DNA of 64,000 nucleotides, taken from positions 1 through 64,000 of the forward strand of contig NZ_QYRT01000019.1 of assembly GCF_004923255.1 (NCBI RefSeq). Direction: 5' to 3'. The notes below the pieces were generated by a model. It had not been told where the DNA came from. It saw only the letters and a program-made list of their open reading frames with translations, and searched no databases. The translations under genes were made by a program, and so were the position numbers. Below, piece by piece: positions 56,413 to 64,000 of the stretch. The stretch's first letter is position 1. Each line of letters begins with the position of its first letter. This DNA comes from Subtercola vilae. Its GTDB lineage: Bacteria > Actinomycetota > Actinomycetes > Actinomycetales > Microbacteriaceae.

Positions 56413-56676
56413 CTACGCGGTGGTCGCTTCGTCCAGCCCTCGCTGTGGTTCGGAGGAAAGTAGCCAGAGTCTAACGAGGCCACGGGAGACGAGGTCGGTG
56501 AAGAAGCTGATCTACACCGCCCCGGTTTCTTCGCGTTCGCCCTTGCCACCGAGGACGTTCCAGTTGCCGCCTGCGTTGAAGCGGATCACGACGAGCACAT
56601 CAGCGTTGATTGCCCGGCCGCCTTCGCGCACCTTCGTCGTGAGTGAGTCGGCGACCACGAATGTGAACGGGACGCC
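56413..56676 (-). pseudogene. Remnant of an IS256-family (mutator) transposase
   Basis: The minus strand reads 'FVVADSLTTKVREGGRAINADVLVVIRFNAGG' in one frame then, beyond an internal TAG at 56512-56514, 'ISFFTDLVSRGLVRLWLLSS' and 'GLDEATTA'. This follows the IS256 core 'D-YVKVREGGRV-S-AVLVAIGVNA-G-REVLG' and 'FL-SLV-RGL-GVRLV-SDAH-GL', with many substitutions and stops. Only about 90 codons remain, with no recognisable terminal repeats. The IS21 element inserted 67 bases further on. Transposase and ends are inactive. Confidence 0.75.
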
Positions 56677-56742
56677 ACCGCAGGGAGACCCGCCACAGCG
56701 AGTCCGAGCGGCGCAGTACCCAGCTCTTTACACAGGCGTTCT

Positions 56743-56747
56743 ACTCG
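56743..56747. repeat. Left copy of the IS21 target-site duplication (ACTCG)
   Basis: ACTCG occurs immediately before the left terminus TGAGTATT and again immediately after the right terminus AATACTCA at 59348. A 5-bp duplication suits IS21-family insertion. Confidence 0.85.
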
Positions 56748-56852
56748 TGAGTATTAGCGCTTTTGGGGGCCACCGTTATTGACCTTGGGGGCCACTGGTC
56801 GATGTGGCTAGTGGTGTCGTTGGGGGCCACCGGGTATAGCTGTTGGGGGCCA
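56748..56852 (+). repeat. Left-end terminal repeats of IS21 element
   Basis: Terminus TGAGTATT, then GGGGGCCA at 56765, 56787, 56822 and 56845, spaced 22-35 bases apart. They likely bind the IstA transposase. Confidence 0.8.
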
Positions 56853-56906
56853 TCTGCTTAGCTCCTTCCGCCGCGTGTAGGGGCACGCGGCAGAAGGAGT
56901 AATGAA

Positions 56907-58477
56907 ATGGTACGAAGGATTCAAGCGAAACTGGTGCTTCGACTCCGCGCCGAGGGCATGACGGGGCGCGCGATCGCTGCCGCGCAGGGCATGTCACGCA
57001 AAAGCGTACTGGCAGTGTTCGACGCCGCTGAGAAGGCTGGCATCAGCAGCAGCGATCTCACTGACCGCAACGATGCTGAGCTTTATGCGTTGCTGTTCCC
57101 GGGTCGGGGGGAGCACGAAAGTGTATTCGTGCAGCCCGGTTGGGAAGCGGTGCATAGGGAACTCGCCAAGGTCGGGGTGACCTTGAAGCTGCTGCATGGC
57201 GAGTATGTCGATGGGTGCGCCGTGGCGGGACGGCCGGCGATGGGTTACGACCGATTCTGTAAGGCATATGCAGCACATGCCCTGGTCACGGGGGCGGCGT
57301 CGCGGGTGGGTCACAAGGGTGGGAGGACGGTCGAGGTCGACTGGACGGGGCCGACGATGCAGCTCATCGATCAGGTGACGGGTGAGTCGTCGCGGGTATA
57401 TTTGTTCGTCGCGTGCCTGCCGTTTTCCCGGTATGCGTTCGTGGAGCCGGCGTTGGATATGAGGCAAGATACGTGGCTACTGGCGAACGTTTCGATGTTT
57501 GAGTGGTTCGGCGGAACGGTTCCCCGGATCGTGCCCGACAACTTGAAGACCGGGTTGATCAAGCACCCGCGCGAGGGTGAGATCGTGTTGAACGACGCCT
57601 ACCGTCAGATGGCTGCGCATTACTCGGTCGCGGTGCTGCTGGGCAAACCTCGGGCACCAAAAGATAGGCGTCAGTGGAAAATACCGTCTCTCATGTTGCC
57701 ACCTGGGTGATCGCGGGATTACGCCATCGGAGCTTCGGAACGCTGCCCGAGCTGCGGTCCGCGATCCGGGAACGGATGGATGCCTATAACCGGGAACCGT
57801 TCCAGAAACGTGCTGGCTCCCGCCTCAGGGTGTTCGACGCCGAGGAGAAAGCACTACTGCGGCCGTTGCCGGCGACGCCGTATGAGATCAGCCGGTGGAT
57901 CATCGGACGCCGGGTGCAAAAGAACGGGCACGTGGTGTGGGAGAAGAACTTTTACTCCGCTCCCTACGCCCATGTCGGTCAGGGCGTCGACCTGCGCGTC
58001 ACCAGCCAGGTGCTGGAGGTTTATCGCAACCATGAGGGGCTCACCAGCCACCTGTTGTTTGCCGAGCATGTCGTGAACGAATACCGCACGAACGACTCCG
58101 ACCAGCCCCAGGGCGAGAAATATCGGGAGTGGGACACGGTGCGGATCGGGGCCCGGGCGGAGCGGGTCGGCCCGCACATGGTGACCGTCGTGAACAGGAT
58201 CTTCGAGGCCGTGCCGGTGGAAGAACAAGGTTTCGACGCCGCCCTCGCCGCGCTGCGGCTGTCCCGCCGCTACTCCGCCGAGAGGTTGGAGAAAGCCTGC
58301 CAGATCGCGCTCGACGGTCGCGTCCGCTCACCCCGGTACGCGCACCTGCAACCGATCTTGGAAACCGGGCAAGACAAGATCGGTACCCGCAGGCTGCCGC
58401 GCTTTGAACCTGTTGAGCCCGAGTCCGGCGGCTATGTCCGCGGCGCCGAGTACTACGCCGGAGGTGATGCACGATGA
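56907..58477 (+). pseudogene. istA: istA transposase, frameshifted
   Basis: An IS21 transposase split between two frames by a single-base loss near 57666 (the reading GAT-AGG-CGT should be GAT-AAG-GCG). The first part (56907-57665) has the helix-turn-helix 'GRAIAAAQGMSRKSV', the first catalytic Asp in 'VEVDWTGP' and the second in 'IVPDNLKTGL'. The second part (from about 57666) has the third catalytic residue, Glu in 'SVENTVSH', then 'NREPFQKRAGSRLRVF' and the C-terminal 'EKNFYSAPYAHVG' domain. So the DDE triad is divided by the frameshift. Start at ATG 56907 after GAAGGAG. A programmed frameshift seems unlikely: a minus-one slip at the AAAA gives a stop at once. Confidence 0.88.
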
Positions 58478-59364
58478 GGCGGATCGATATCGAGACCAAA
58501 CGCAAACTCCGCGAAATGGGTGTAGCCACCCTGCTGGATGCGTTCGACGCGCAGGACGACGTCCTGACCTTGGGGTTGGCGTTCGAGGAGAAGATCAAGC
58601 TCGCCGTCGATGACGCCCACTCCGTCTTCACCCAAACCAAGGTCGAGGGACTGATCCGTCGGGCGAACCTGCGCTACCCGAACGCTGACCTGCACCGGCT
58701 GGACCTCGTCGAAGAACGCGGCCTTGACCGGTCCGTCATCGCCGGCCTCGGCACGTGTTCGTTCATCGACCGGCAACAGAACGTCGTCTTCCAAGGCTTC
58801 ACCGGGTCGGGGAAATCGTATCTGGGGTGCGCGTTGGCGAAAGCGGCGTGCTTGCACCGGGTGCGGGCGCATTACATCCGAATGCCCGAGCTCGAAGAGG
58901 CCTGGCAGCTGGCCCGCGACAAACCTTCCGGGCAGACGAAGTTCCTGAACAAGTACTCGTCGTTCACCCTGTTAGTGATCGATGAGTGGCTGCTGGACGA
59001 GCCCGACGAAAGCACCAGAAGCATGCTGCTGGAACTCCTCGAACGCCGCTACGACCAGACATCGACGGTGTTCTGCACCCAATACGCCCAACGCGATTGG
59101 CACCAACGCCTCGGCTCCGGAGTGCACGCCGACGCGATCATGGACCGCATCGTGCACAACACGCTCTGGGTCGAGACCGGCGGCCACAACATGCGAGAAC
59201 ACACCGCCAGCCAAGCCAAGCCAAGGCATAACCTGTCGCGCGGTCGAGCGTCAATGGCCCCCAACCGCGCAACAGCCCGACCCCGAAAGGCAATACCGGT
59301 GGCCCCCGAAGGCAATATTCACTGGCCCCTACACAGGCAAATACTCAACTCGCGCCAAACCTAG
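58474..59364 (+). CDS. istB: IstB ATP-binding helper protein of IS21
   Basis: 296 codons. The N-terminal 'RRIDIETKRKLREMGVATLLDAF', Walker A 'GFTGSGKSYLGCALAKAAC', Walker B 'LLVIDEWLLDEP' and 'TVFCTQYAQRDWHQRL' are typical IstB (AAA+ transposition regulator). It begins 4 bases before the istA stop. The usual end is near 'NMREHTAS'; here the frame continues through the right terminal repeats and stops 17 bases beyond the element, adding about 35 residues coded by IS end and flank. Confidence 0.9.
   Translation: MRRIDIETKRKLREMGVATLLDAFDAQDDVLTLGLAFEEKIKLAVDDAHSVFTQTKVEGLIRRANLRYPNADLHRLDLVEERGLDRSVIAGLGTCSFIDRQQNVVFQGFTGSGKSYLGCALAKAACLHRVRAHYIRMPELEEAWQLARDKPSGQTKFLNKYSSFTLLVIDEWLLDEPDESTRSMLLELLERRYDQTSTVFCTQYAQRDWHQRLGSGVHADAIMDRIVHNTLWVETGGHNMREHTASQAKPRHNLSRGRASMAPNRATARPRKAIPVAPEGNIHWPLHRQILNSRQT
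59255..59347 (-). repeat. Right-end terminal repeats of IS21 element
   Basis: Inverted copies TGGCCCCC at 59255 and 59300 and TGGCCCC at 59323, then the terminus AATACTCA at 59340-59347. The last two copies are 23 bases apart, matching the left-end spacing. Confidence 0.8.
59348..59352. repeat. Right copy of the IS21 target-site duplication (ACTCG)
   Basis: Directly abuts the right terminus; identical to 56743-56747. Confidence 0.85.
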
Positions 59365-59452
59365 TGGATCCAAGTACACTCGATCAGCACGGCTCGGTAT
59401 TGCAAGCATGACGCCGAACCAGACCGAGTTACATACCGAAGGAGCTATCGCC

Positions 59453-59683
59453 ATGACCAAAGCTGTCGCTAGAGATCACTTCGAAAATGCTCTCCAGTCC
59501 GTGCGTGCCGCCCAGATCCTTGCAGATGGAGAGCCAGCTCGTCTTCTTGAGCTCGCCATGCTGGAGATCAGCGAAGGCCTCAGGTCGCTCGACCCCTCTT
59601 CGTCTACGCGCCTCATCGAGCCCGAATACAGCGCTGGCGAGATGATCCCAGGCGAAGGTGTCTATAACCGATTTGAGGCGTGA
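59453..59683 (+). CDS. Small protein of unknown function downstream of IS21
   Basis: 76 residues: 'MTKAVARDHFENALQSVRAA', an amphipathic helix, then 'EPARLLELAMLEISEGLRSL' and an acidic tail 'EYSAGEMIPGEGVYNRFEA'. GAAGGAG lies 8 bases before the ATG. No membrane helix. The IS insertion 105 bases upstream may have separated it from its promoter. Converges with the initiating transferase gene (10-base gap). Family not recognised. Confidence 0.55.
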   Translation: MTKAVARDHFENALQSVRAAQILADGEPARLLELAMLEISEGLRSLDPSSSTRLIEPEYSAGEMIPGEGVYNRFEA

Positions 59684-59693
59684 TCAGAGGCGA

Positions 59694-61169
59694 TCAGTAG
59701 GCCCCGTCACTTCCAAATACTGCTCGTGCCGTCTTCATGAGAATCACGAAGTCGCCCACCATCGACCAGTTCTCGACGTAATAAAGGTCTAGTCGAACCG
59801 AGTCTTCCCACGACAGGTTCGAACGGCCACTGACCTGCCAGAGACCTGTGATACCTGGCTTTACGAGAAAGCGTCGGTGTACGTGAGTGTCGTAGAGGTC
59901 GACCTCCTTCTGCAGAGGCGGACGCGGGCCGATAAGCGACATTTCACCGCGGAGCACATTGATGAGCTGAGGTAGTTCATCGAGGCTGTATCTACGAAGC
60001 CATTTGCCGATGGGGGTGACGCGAGGGTCGTCTCGCATCTTGAACAGAACGGTGTTCCCTTCAGCCCGGTCGGCGGATTCGAGGTCAGACAATTGCGCCT
60101 CAGCGTCGACGACCATAGACCGGAATTTGAGCATGAAGAACAGCGAGCCATTCAGCCCAACACGCTGCTGCCTAAAAAAGACAGATCCTGGCGTGCTGAG
60201 CCGGATGCCCATCGCGACTAGAGCAAGCACCGGAGACAGCACAAGCAGAAGAGAACCCGACGTGACCAGATCGAAGAGCCGTTTCTGATACCTCTTGAAG
60301 CCTTCGTATCGTGGAGTCTCGACGTGGATGAGGGGCAATCCGGCGACGGGCCGGGTGTGAATACGAGGTCCACCAATATCGGTCAGGCTGGGCGCAACAA
60401 CCAGATGCTGCCGGCCCGGTTCGAGTGACCAGCTCAGTTCACGGATACGCTCTGGCGAAAGCTCATCGGAACTTGTCAGAACGACCGTGTCAGCCCCCGT
60501 CGCGACGATAGCCTGCATCACTCGGTCGACGGAGCCCGCGACAGGAATTTGCGTTCCTGGCAAATAGTCGGCAATGCGCCCGCTTGGCAGGCACGCTCCG
60601 ACAACGAGATAGCCCGCGTGAGGTTGACTGGCGAGTTGTCGAGCGGTGTGAATCACCGAGACTTCAGACCCAACGAGTAGAACTTTTGCCGTGAAACGCC
60701 CCTGCTCACGCTCTTTGCTGAGCCACCTTCGCCAACGCCAGCGTGAGCAGATCAGGCCGAGCGTTCCAATGGGAAATGCGACCACGAAGTAGCCACGGCT
60801 GAAGGCAAATTGTAGGAGAAACGCAACGATCGCGAACACTCCGAACAATCGGAGACTCGAATCGAAGACTATGCGATACTCGGCCGTTCCCGTTCCCGCC
60901 ACTCGATCGGCTCGTGAACCGTACGCACTGAGAATCAGGGTCCAGCTCACAATCAAAATGAGAGAGAGCACCGAATAATTCAGTAAGAACATCGACGCGA
61001 GACCAGCTACCTGCGCTGACGCCCACCCAAAGAACAGAAACTGCGAACCAAAGACCACAACAACGATGACGGCAAAGTCGGTAATGGCCAATCGTCTTCG
61101 GTAGATGTCACGCCAATCGCGTTCGCGGGGGGCGCGAAGCGCTGTCTGATTCACGACTTTAGAACTCAA
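59694..61169 (-). CDS. Polyprenyl glycosylphosphotransferase (initiating sugar-phosphate transferase)
   Basis: 491 residues. The N-terminal half has about five membrane spans; a CoA-binding-like Rossmann region ('VLLVGSEVSVIHTARQLAS') follows. The C-terminal catalytic domain reads 'KRLFDLVTSGSLLLVLSPVLALVAM', 'FFRQQRVGLNGSLFFMLKFRSMV', 'LPQLINVLRGEMSLIGPRPPL', 'LVKPGITGLWQVSGRSNLSWEDSVRLDLYYVENWS'. It starts the repeat unit by moving sugar-1-phosphate to undecaprenyl phosphate (WbaP/CpsE-like). TTG start at 61169 after GGGGGAA. Downstream of the autokinase gene on the same strand, 120 bases apart. Confidence 0.95.
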   Translation of the reverse strand: MSSKVVNQTALRAPRERDWRDIYRRRLAITDFAVIVVVVFGSQFLFFGWASAQVAGLASMFLLNYSVLSLILIVSWTLILSAYGSRADRVAGTGTAEYRIVFDSSLRLFGVFAIVAFLLQFAFSRGYFVVAFPIGTLGLICSRWRWRRWLSKEREQGRFTAKVLLVGSEVSVIHTARQLASQPHAGYLVVGACLPSGRIADYLPGTQIPVAGSVDRVMQAIVATGADTVVLTSSDELSPERIRELSWSLEPGRQHLVVAPSLTDIGGPRIHTRPVAGLPLIHVETPRYEGFKRYQKRLFDLVTSGSLLLVLSPVLALVAMGIRLSTPGSVFFRQQRVGLNGSLFFMLKFRSMVVDAEAQLSDLESADRAEGNTVLFKMRDDPRVTPIGKWLRRYSLDELPQLINVLRGEMSLIGPRPPLQKEVDLYDTHVHRRFLVKPGITGLWQVSGRSNLSWEDSVRLDLYYVENWSMVGDFVILMKTARAVFGSDGAY

Positions 61170-61289
61170 TGATTCCCCCGAGCTATAGACAAGGGTCGAC
61201 GTCGTCCCGAGCTGAAAAATTTAGAAGGTCGTGGTTCACAGAACGATCAGGCAGGGCAACGCTTACACGCCTTTACATACTGCCTCTGC

Positions 61290-62723
61290 TCATGATACTG
61301 ACGAAGCAGCCTTCGCAGAACGTCGATCTTTTGCGGTGCTCTTTGGCTCTTCCTCCAAGCCATACCCATAGCCATAGCCATAGCCATAGCGGCCGTAACC
61401 GTACGAGTCGGGCCCCTTCGTCGGAAGCATAGTCAAAACCACACCCGCGATCTGCGAACCGACGTTCTTCAGCGCGGCGACCGAGCCTTTGAGCTGGCCC
61501 CTGTGCGCTTTTCCCGCTCCCACCATGATGAGAGCACCGCCGGTGTGTTTCGCGAGAATCGAGGCATCCGTCACCGGCAACAGCGGCGGTGCGTCGAAGA
61601 GAACAAGGTCGAATTGCGATTCGAGAACGGCGATTAGGCGAATCATCGATTCGGATCCGAGAAGCTCACTCGGGTTCGGCGGGATACGGCCCGCAGGGAG
61701 AACCATCAATCCGTTTGTTCCCCAGCGCTGAAGAACGTCAGACAGTTCGGCGCGACCGACCAGGACGTCGGTCAAGCCTGCGCCACCTTCGATACCCAAG
61801 TACTCGGCCAGTTTGGGCTTTCGAAGATCGGCGTCGATGATGACCACACGCGTACCAGCAGCGGCGGTGACGATGGCCAGGTTTGCCGACGAGGTGCTCT
61901 TACCTTCACCGGGTATAGAAGAGGTGATGACGTAGCTCCGCGGGGCTTCCGATGCCGTCAAAAACTGCAGGTTGGTGCGAAGAGTTCGAAAAGACTCAGA
62001 CCGCGGGCTGCGGGGGTCGTCTTGAACGACGAGTGGGCGTTCGGTCGCCCGAGGGTCGAACGCGATGCCCCCGAGAATCGGCGCATCAGTGACGAGCTCG
62101 ACATCGTGCTCGTTTCGAATCTTTGTGTCGAGCGCGAAACGGAGACTCGCCACAGCGATTCCTGCGATGATGCCGATGACAACGCCGAGAAGGATATTCA
62201 GTCGAGTGTTCGGGCTCACTGGGATCGTTGGAACCAGCGCCTCCTGCAGAACCGTGATCTTGACGGGTGAAACACCCGTGGCATCAGCGGGTACGAGTTG
62301 CGAAACAACCGTTTGGAAACTCGCCGCAATCGCGTTCGCAGTAGCAGATGCTCGCGCAGGATCGGAATCTGTCACATCGATGTCGACTACAACCGTTCCA
62401 ATCGCAGTCGTCGCCACCACTTTGTCGGCAAGGCTCTGCGCCGTGGTATCAAGCGACAGCGATTTGATGACAGGGTCGAGAACCGCCGGGGTCGTGATGA
62501 CGTCGGTGTAGGACTTGACCTGGTTTTGGGTGAAGGCACTACCCTGGCTCAACTCGCTCACCGTTCCAGCAGACTGAACGGAGACGAATACTTTGCTTCG
62601 CGCTTGGTACTGCGGCGTCTGCAAGATTGAGAAGATCGACCCCGAGGCGACTCCCACCAGCATGAGGGCCAGGATCAGAACCCAGCCCTTTCGAAGGACC
62701 CGAAGATAGTCGCGAAGCTCCAA
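61290..62723 (-). CDS. Polysaccharide co-polymerase / BY-type tyrosine autokinase (Wzc/CapAB-like)
   Basis: 477 residues. N-terminal Wzz chain-length domain: membrane span 'GWVLILALMLVGVASGSI', then an outer region and a second span 'LLGVVIGIIAGIAVASL'. The cytoplasmic kinase has Walker A 'SIPGEGKSTSSANLAI', A' 'RVVIIDADLRKPKLAE', B 'LVLFDAPPLLPVTDAS'. The tail is a Tyr cluster ('YGYGRYGYGYGYGYG') that is the autophosphorylation site, coded partly by a hexanucleotide repeat. With the phosphatases it controls chain length and export. TTG start with AAAGG upstream. Confidence 0.92.
   Translation of the reverse strand: MELRDYLRVLRKGWVLILALMLVGVASGSIFSILQTPQYQARSKVFVSVQSAGTVSELSQGSAFTQNQVKSYTDVITTPAVLDPVIKSLSLDTTAQSLADKVVATTAIGTVVVDIDVTDSDPARASATANAIAASFQTVVSQLVPADATGVSPVKITVLQEALVPTIPVSPNTRLNILLGVVIGIIAGIAVASLRFALDTKIRNEHDVELVTDAPILGGIAFDPRATERPLVVQDDPRSPRSESFRTLRTNLQFLTASEAPRSYVITSSIPGEGKSTSSANLAIVTAAAGTRVVIIDADLRKPKLAEYLGIEGGAGLTDVLVGRAELSDVLQRWGTNGLMVLPAGRIPPNPSELLGSESMIRLIAVLESQFDLVLFDAPPLLPVTDASILAKHTGGALIMVGAGKAHRGQLKGSVAALKNVGSQIAGVVLTMLPTKGPDSYGYGRYGYGYGYGYGLEEEPKSTAKDRRSAKAASSVS
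61366..61390. repeat. (CCATAG)n repeat coding the Tyr-Gly cluster of the autokinase
   Basis: About four copies of a six-base unit coding Gly-Tyr on the minus strand, so slippage would change the number of phosphorylatable tyrosines by one per unit. Confidence 0.85.
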
Positions 62724-62823
62724 GTAGTTCAGCCTTTCGTAACGTCACTCAAACTGGTGACAAGCAATCCACCCATCGTGACATAGTGCCATCTCATTTG
62801 TGCGCACATTCGTTTCGCGCTCG

Positions 62824-63417
62824 TTACGGCTGGAGACGATGAAGCCGCAGAACCCTCGCGACCTGCTCAAGTGCCGGCATGAGTTCTGCCACGGACTTCT
62901 GGTAAATCTCGTCGCCCTTGCCGTAAGGGTCTGTGACATCGTCATCTCCCGGGCTTTCAGCCTGATCGACACTTCCCCGTTGGCCCCTCACCCTCGCTAC
63001 GAGAAGTTTCATACGTTCAGATGGATCACCCGTGCCTATGAGCGATTTGGCGAGCTCCTGGTCAGTCAGACTTGCCGACAGTCGTGCGAACTCGCGAACG
63101 GTGAAGGTGACAGGAATTTTTTTTGGTACCAGCTCAACGATGGCCCTGCGATGACTTCGCGACATCGCAAGCAGCAGATCGGCCTGCTGAACGAGCCGCT
63201 CGGTCAAGTAAAGTGCTCGATGTTCTGATGCATCCAACCCGAGCGACAGCGCAATGGCTGCTGTCTGCGGGGTTACGGGGTCGCCCTCACCCGCCACGAC
63301 GCCGGCACTCTCAACCACCACATTCGGCTCATCACGAAGAGCCGATTGCAGCTGGAGTTGCGCCAGCGGTGAGCGGCAGATGTTGCCAGAACAGACCGTA
63401 AGAATCTCAAAATCAGC
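62824..63417 (-). CDS. Low-molecular-weight protein-tyrosine phosphatase
   Basis: 197 residues. The P-loop is 'VCSGNICRSPLA' (Cys, then five residues, then Arg-Ser) near the N-terminus, and 'VTDPYGKGDEIY' holds the catalytic Asp of the DPY motif. Wzb/PtpA-type enzymes remove phosphate from the partner autokinase. I use the GTG at 63417 with AGGGGAA upstream; ATG-like start at 63435 is less good. 100 bases upstream of the autokinase, same strand, so a kinase-phosphatase pair. Confidence 0.9.
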   Translation of the reverse strand, partial: ADFEILTVCSGNICRSPLAQLQLQSALRDEPNVVVESAGVVAGEGDPVTPQTAAIALSLGLDASEHRALYLTERLVQQADLLLAMSRSHRRAIVELVPKKIPVTFTVREFARLSASLTDQELAKSLIGTGDPSERMKLLVARVRGQRGSVDQAESPGDDDVTDPYGKGDEIYQKSVAELMPALEQVARVLRLHRLQP

Positions 63418-63475
63418 CACGCATTCCCCTAACATCGATGGCCCAACAGTGTCAGTGTAGAAGTACCGCGAGTGC

Positions 63476-64000
63476 CTATCGAAACAGTTCGGCGAGAGTT
63501 GAAGTCGCTCGGTGAATGGATTCGCCGACAGTAGCGTGCACCTCGACTGATTTGCGGTACGGATCGATTATGTCGAAGTCAATCGACCCGCGCGTAAGCT
63601 GACCTCGCATCATTGCGGCCTGAACGACAATGCGCCTCCGCCGTTCGTTGACGCGAGTATCTGCCTCAGAGTCAGTGTGAAGAACTTCTACGATTTCTGC
63701 GAACTCTCGAAGCAGAAACGTGCGCTTCAACAGGTTCGGATAGCGACTCACGATGTCGGTCTGGTGTTTTCGCGTCATGGTCAGAATGAGATCTTGGCGA
63801 AGACTCGACTCCCGGTCGACTTTGTGACTTATCGCATTCGACGGATCGCCACCGTAAAGCACCGACTGCTGCGCCGACAGGGGGTCCATTGGAACGCCGT
63901 CGATCGTCTGCAATCCCGCACTCGTTACGACGACATCATTCTGTAGGTTCGCTCGCATGCCGGCAGTGAGAAGCTGCTCTGCCAGGGGTGAACGGCAGAT
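63476..64000 (-). CDS. Second low-molecular-weight protein-tyrosine phosphatase, N-terminus beyond window
   Basis: 174 visible residues. At the window edge it begins 'ICRSPLAEQLLTAGMRAN', which is the second half of the CxGNxCRS P-loop; the catalytic Cys lies outside the window. 'DIIDPYRKS' is the DPY catalytic Asp motif. It is a diverged paralogue of the phosphatase at 62824, transcribed in the same direction 58 bases upstream. 'partial': true at the 5' end only. Confidence 0.88.
   Translation of the reverse strand: MCRSPLAEQLLTAGMRANLQNDVVVTSAGLQTIDGVPMDPLSAQQSVLYGGDPSNAISHKVDRESSLRQDLILTMTRKHQTDIVSRYPNLLKRTFLLREFAEIVEVLHTDSEADTRVNERRRRIVVQAAMMRGQLTRGSIDFDIIDPYRKSVEVHATVGESIHRATSTLAELFR

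Larger units (their letters stand above)
56748..59347 (+). mobile_element. IS21-family insertion sequence, 2600 bp
   Basis: Contains istA and istB overlapping by 4 bases, bounded by terminal inverted repeats TGAGTATT at 56748-56755 and AATACTCA at 59340-59347, and flanked by ACTCG duplications. Internal multiple end repeats (GGGGGCCA) flank both sides in inverted orientation, as is usual for IS21. The element lies in the polysaccharide locus, between the SGNH acyltransferase with its IS256 remnant and the small gene at 59453. Transposition is doubtful because istA carries a frameshift. Confidence 0.9.

Noticed and set aside
57655..57680. Programmed frameshifting in istA
   Set aside because: A minus-one slip at AAAA would read TAG at once, and IS21 transposases are normally made from one frame; a simple deletion is more likely.
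56729..59338. Direct repeat TACACAGGC near both ends of the IS, as a possible target duplication
   Set aside because: With these as target copies the element ends would be GTTCTACTCG and GGGGCC, which are not inverted repeats. TGAGTATT/AATACTCA with ACTCG fit much better.

Overview
The window is high-GC DNA from an actinobacterium. I infer the family Microbacteriaceae (a Subtercola- or Leifsonia-like organism) from the actinobacterial gene types: a fused dTDP-rhamnose epimerase/reductase, a class-E-sortase style LAxTG surface protein, YcnI/CopC copper genes, an Rv2578c-like radical SAM protein, many GTG/TTG starts with strong GGAG sites, and many Ala/Gly/Pro-rich linkers. No species can be named from the sequence alone.

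Layout. 1-4.8 kb: a RidA protein coupled to a DUF4177-like protein, a class A penicillin-binding protein with PASTA domains, a membrane-linked metallophosphoesterase, tRNA-Pro(CGG) with a terminator, and a small membrane protein. 4.8-11.3 kb: a catabolic sugar operon. A divergent DeoR repressor faces a lipoprotein binding protein, two ABC permeases, a class II aldolase and a kinase of the ADP-dependent phosphofructokinase/glucokinase fold; there is no ATPase gene. 11.3-18.6 kb: a 14-repeat beta-propeller surface protein, thymidine kinase, a radical SAM protein, a probable small RNA ending in a strong terminator, and a CopC/YcnI/membrane-protein copper group. 18.7-27.7 kb: an esterase, an HPr-kinase-like P-loop protein, a large LuxR-type ATPase regulator, an orphan LuxR regulator, several small proteins and a MauE-thioredoxin fusion.

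27.8-64 kb is a Wzx/Wzy-type extracellular polysaccharide locus with insertions. It holds the dTDP-L-rhamnose genes (rfbA, rfbCD fusion, rfbB, plus a C-terminal scrap of a second rfbA), UDP-glucose dehydrogenase, a nucleotidyltransferase/PqqD-like pair, five glycosyltransferases, Wzy polymerase, Wzx flippase, a giant secreted heparinase-like lyase with four carbohydrate-binding-like modules, two acyltransferases (one degenerate), the initiating sugar-phosphate transferase, a tyrosine autokinase and two low-molecular-weight tyrosine phosphatases, the last cut by the window end. Two paralogous small genes of unknown family and malate:quinone oxidoreductase sit inside it. An IS21-type element (56748-59347, 5-bp target duplication ACTCG, frameshifted istA) and an older IS256-type transposase remnant show that this end of the locus has been remodelled.

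The sugar operon should import a sugar and convert it to a bisphosphate that the aldolase splits. The polysaccharide genes should make a rhamnose- and probably uronate-containing polymer, export and polymerise it, decorate it by O-acylation, control chain length through the kinase/phosphatase switch, and possibly trim it with the secreted lyase. The most unusual observations are the ADP-dependent-type kinase in a bacterial ABC operon, the modular giant lyase, the HprK-like/PqqD-like and nucleotidyltransferase/PqqD-like genes, the putative small RNA, and in-frame hexanucleotide repeats in several unrelated genes.
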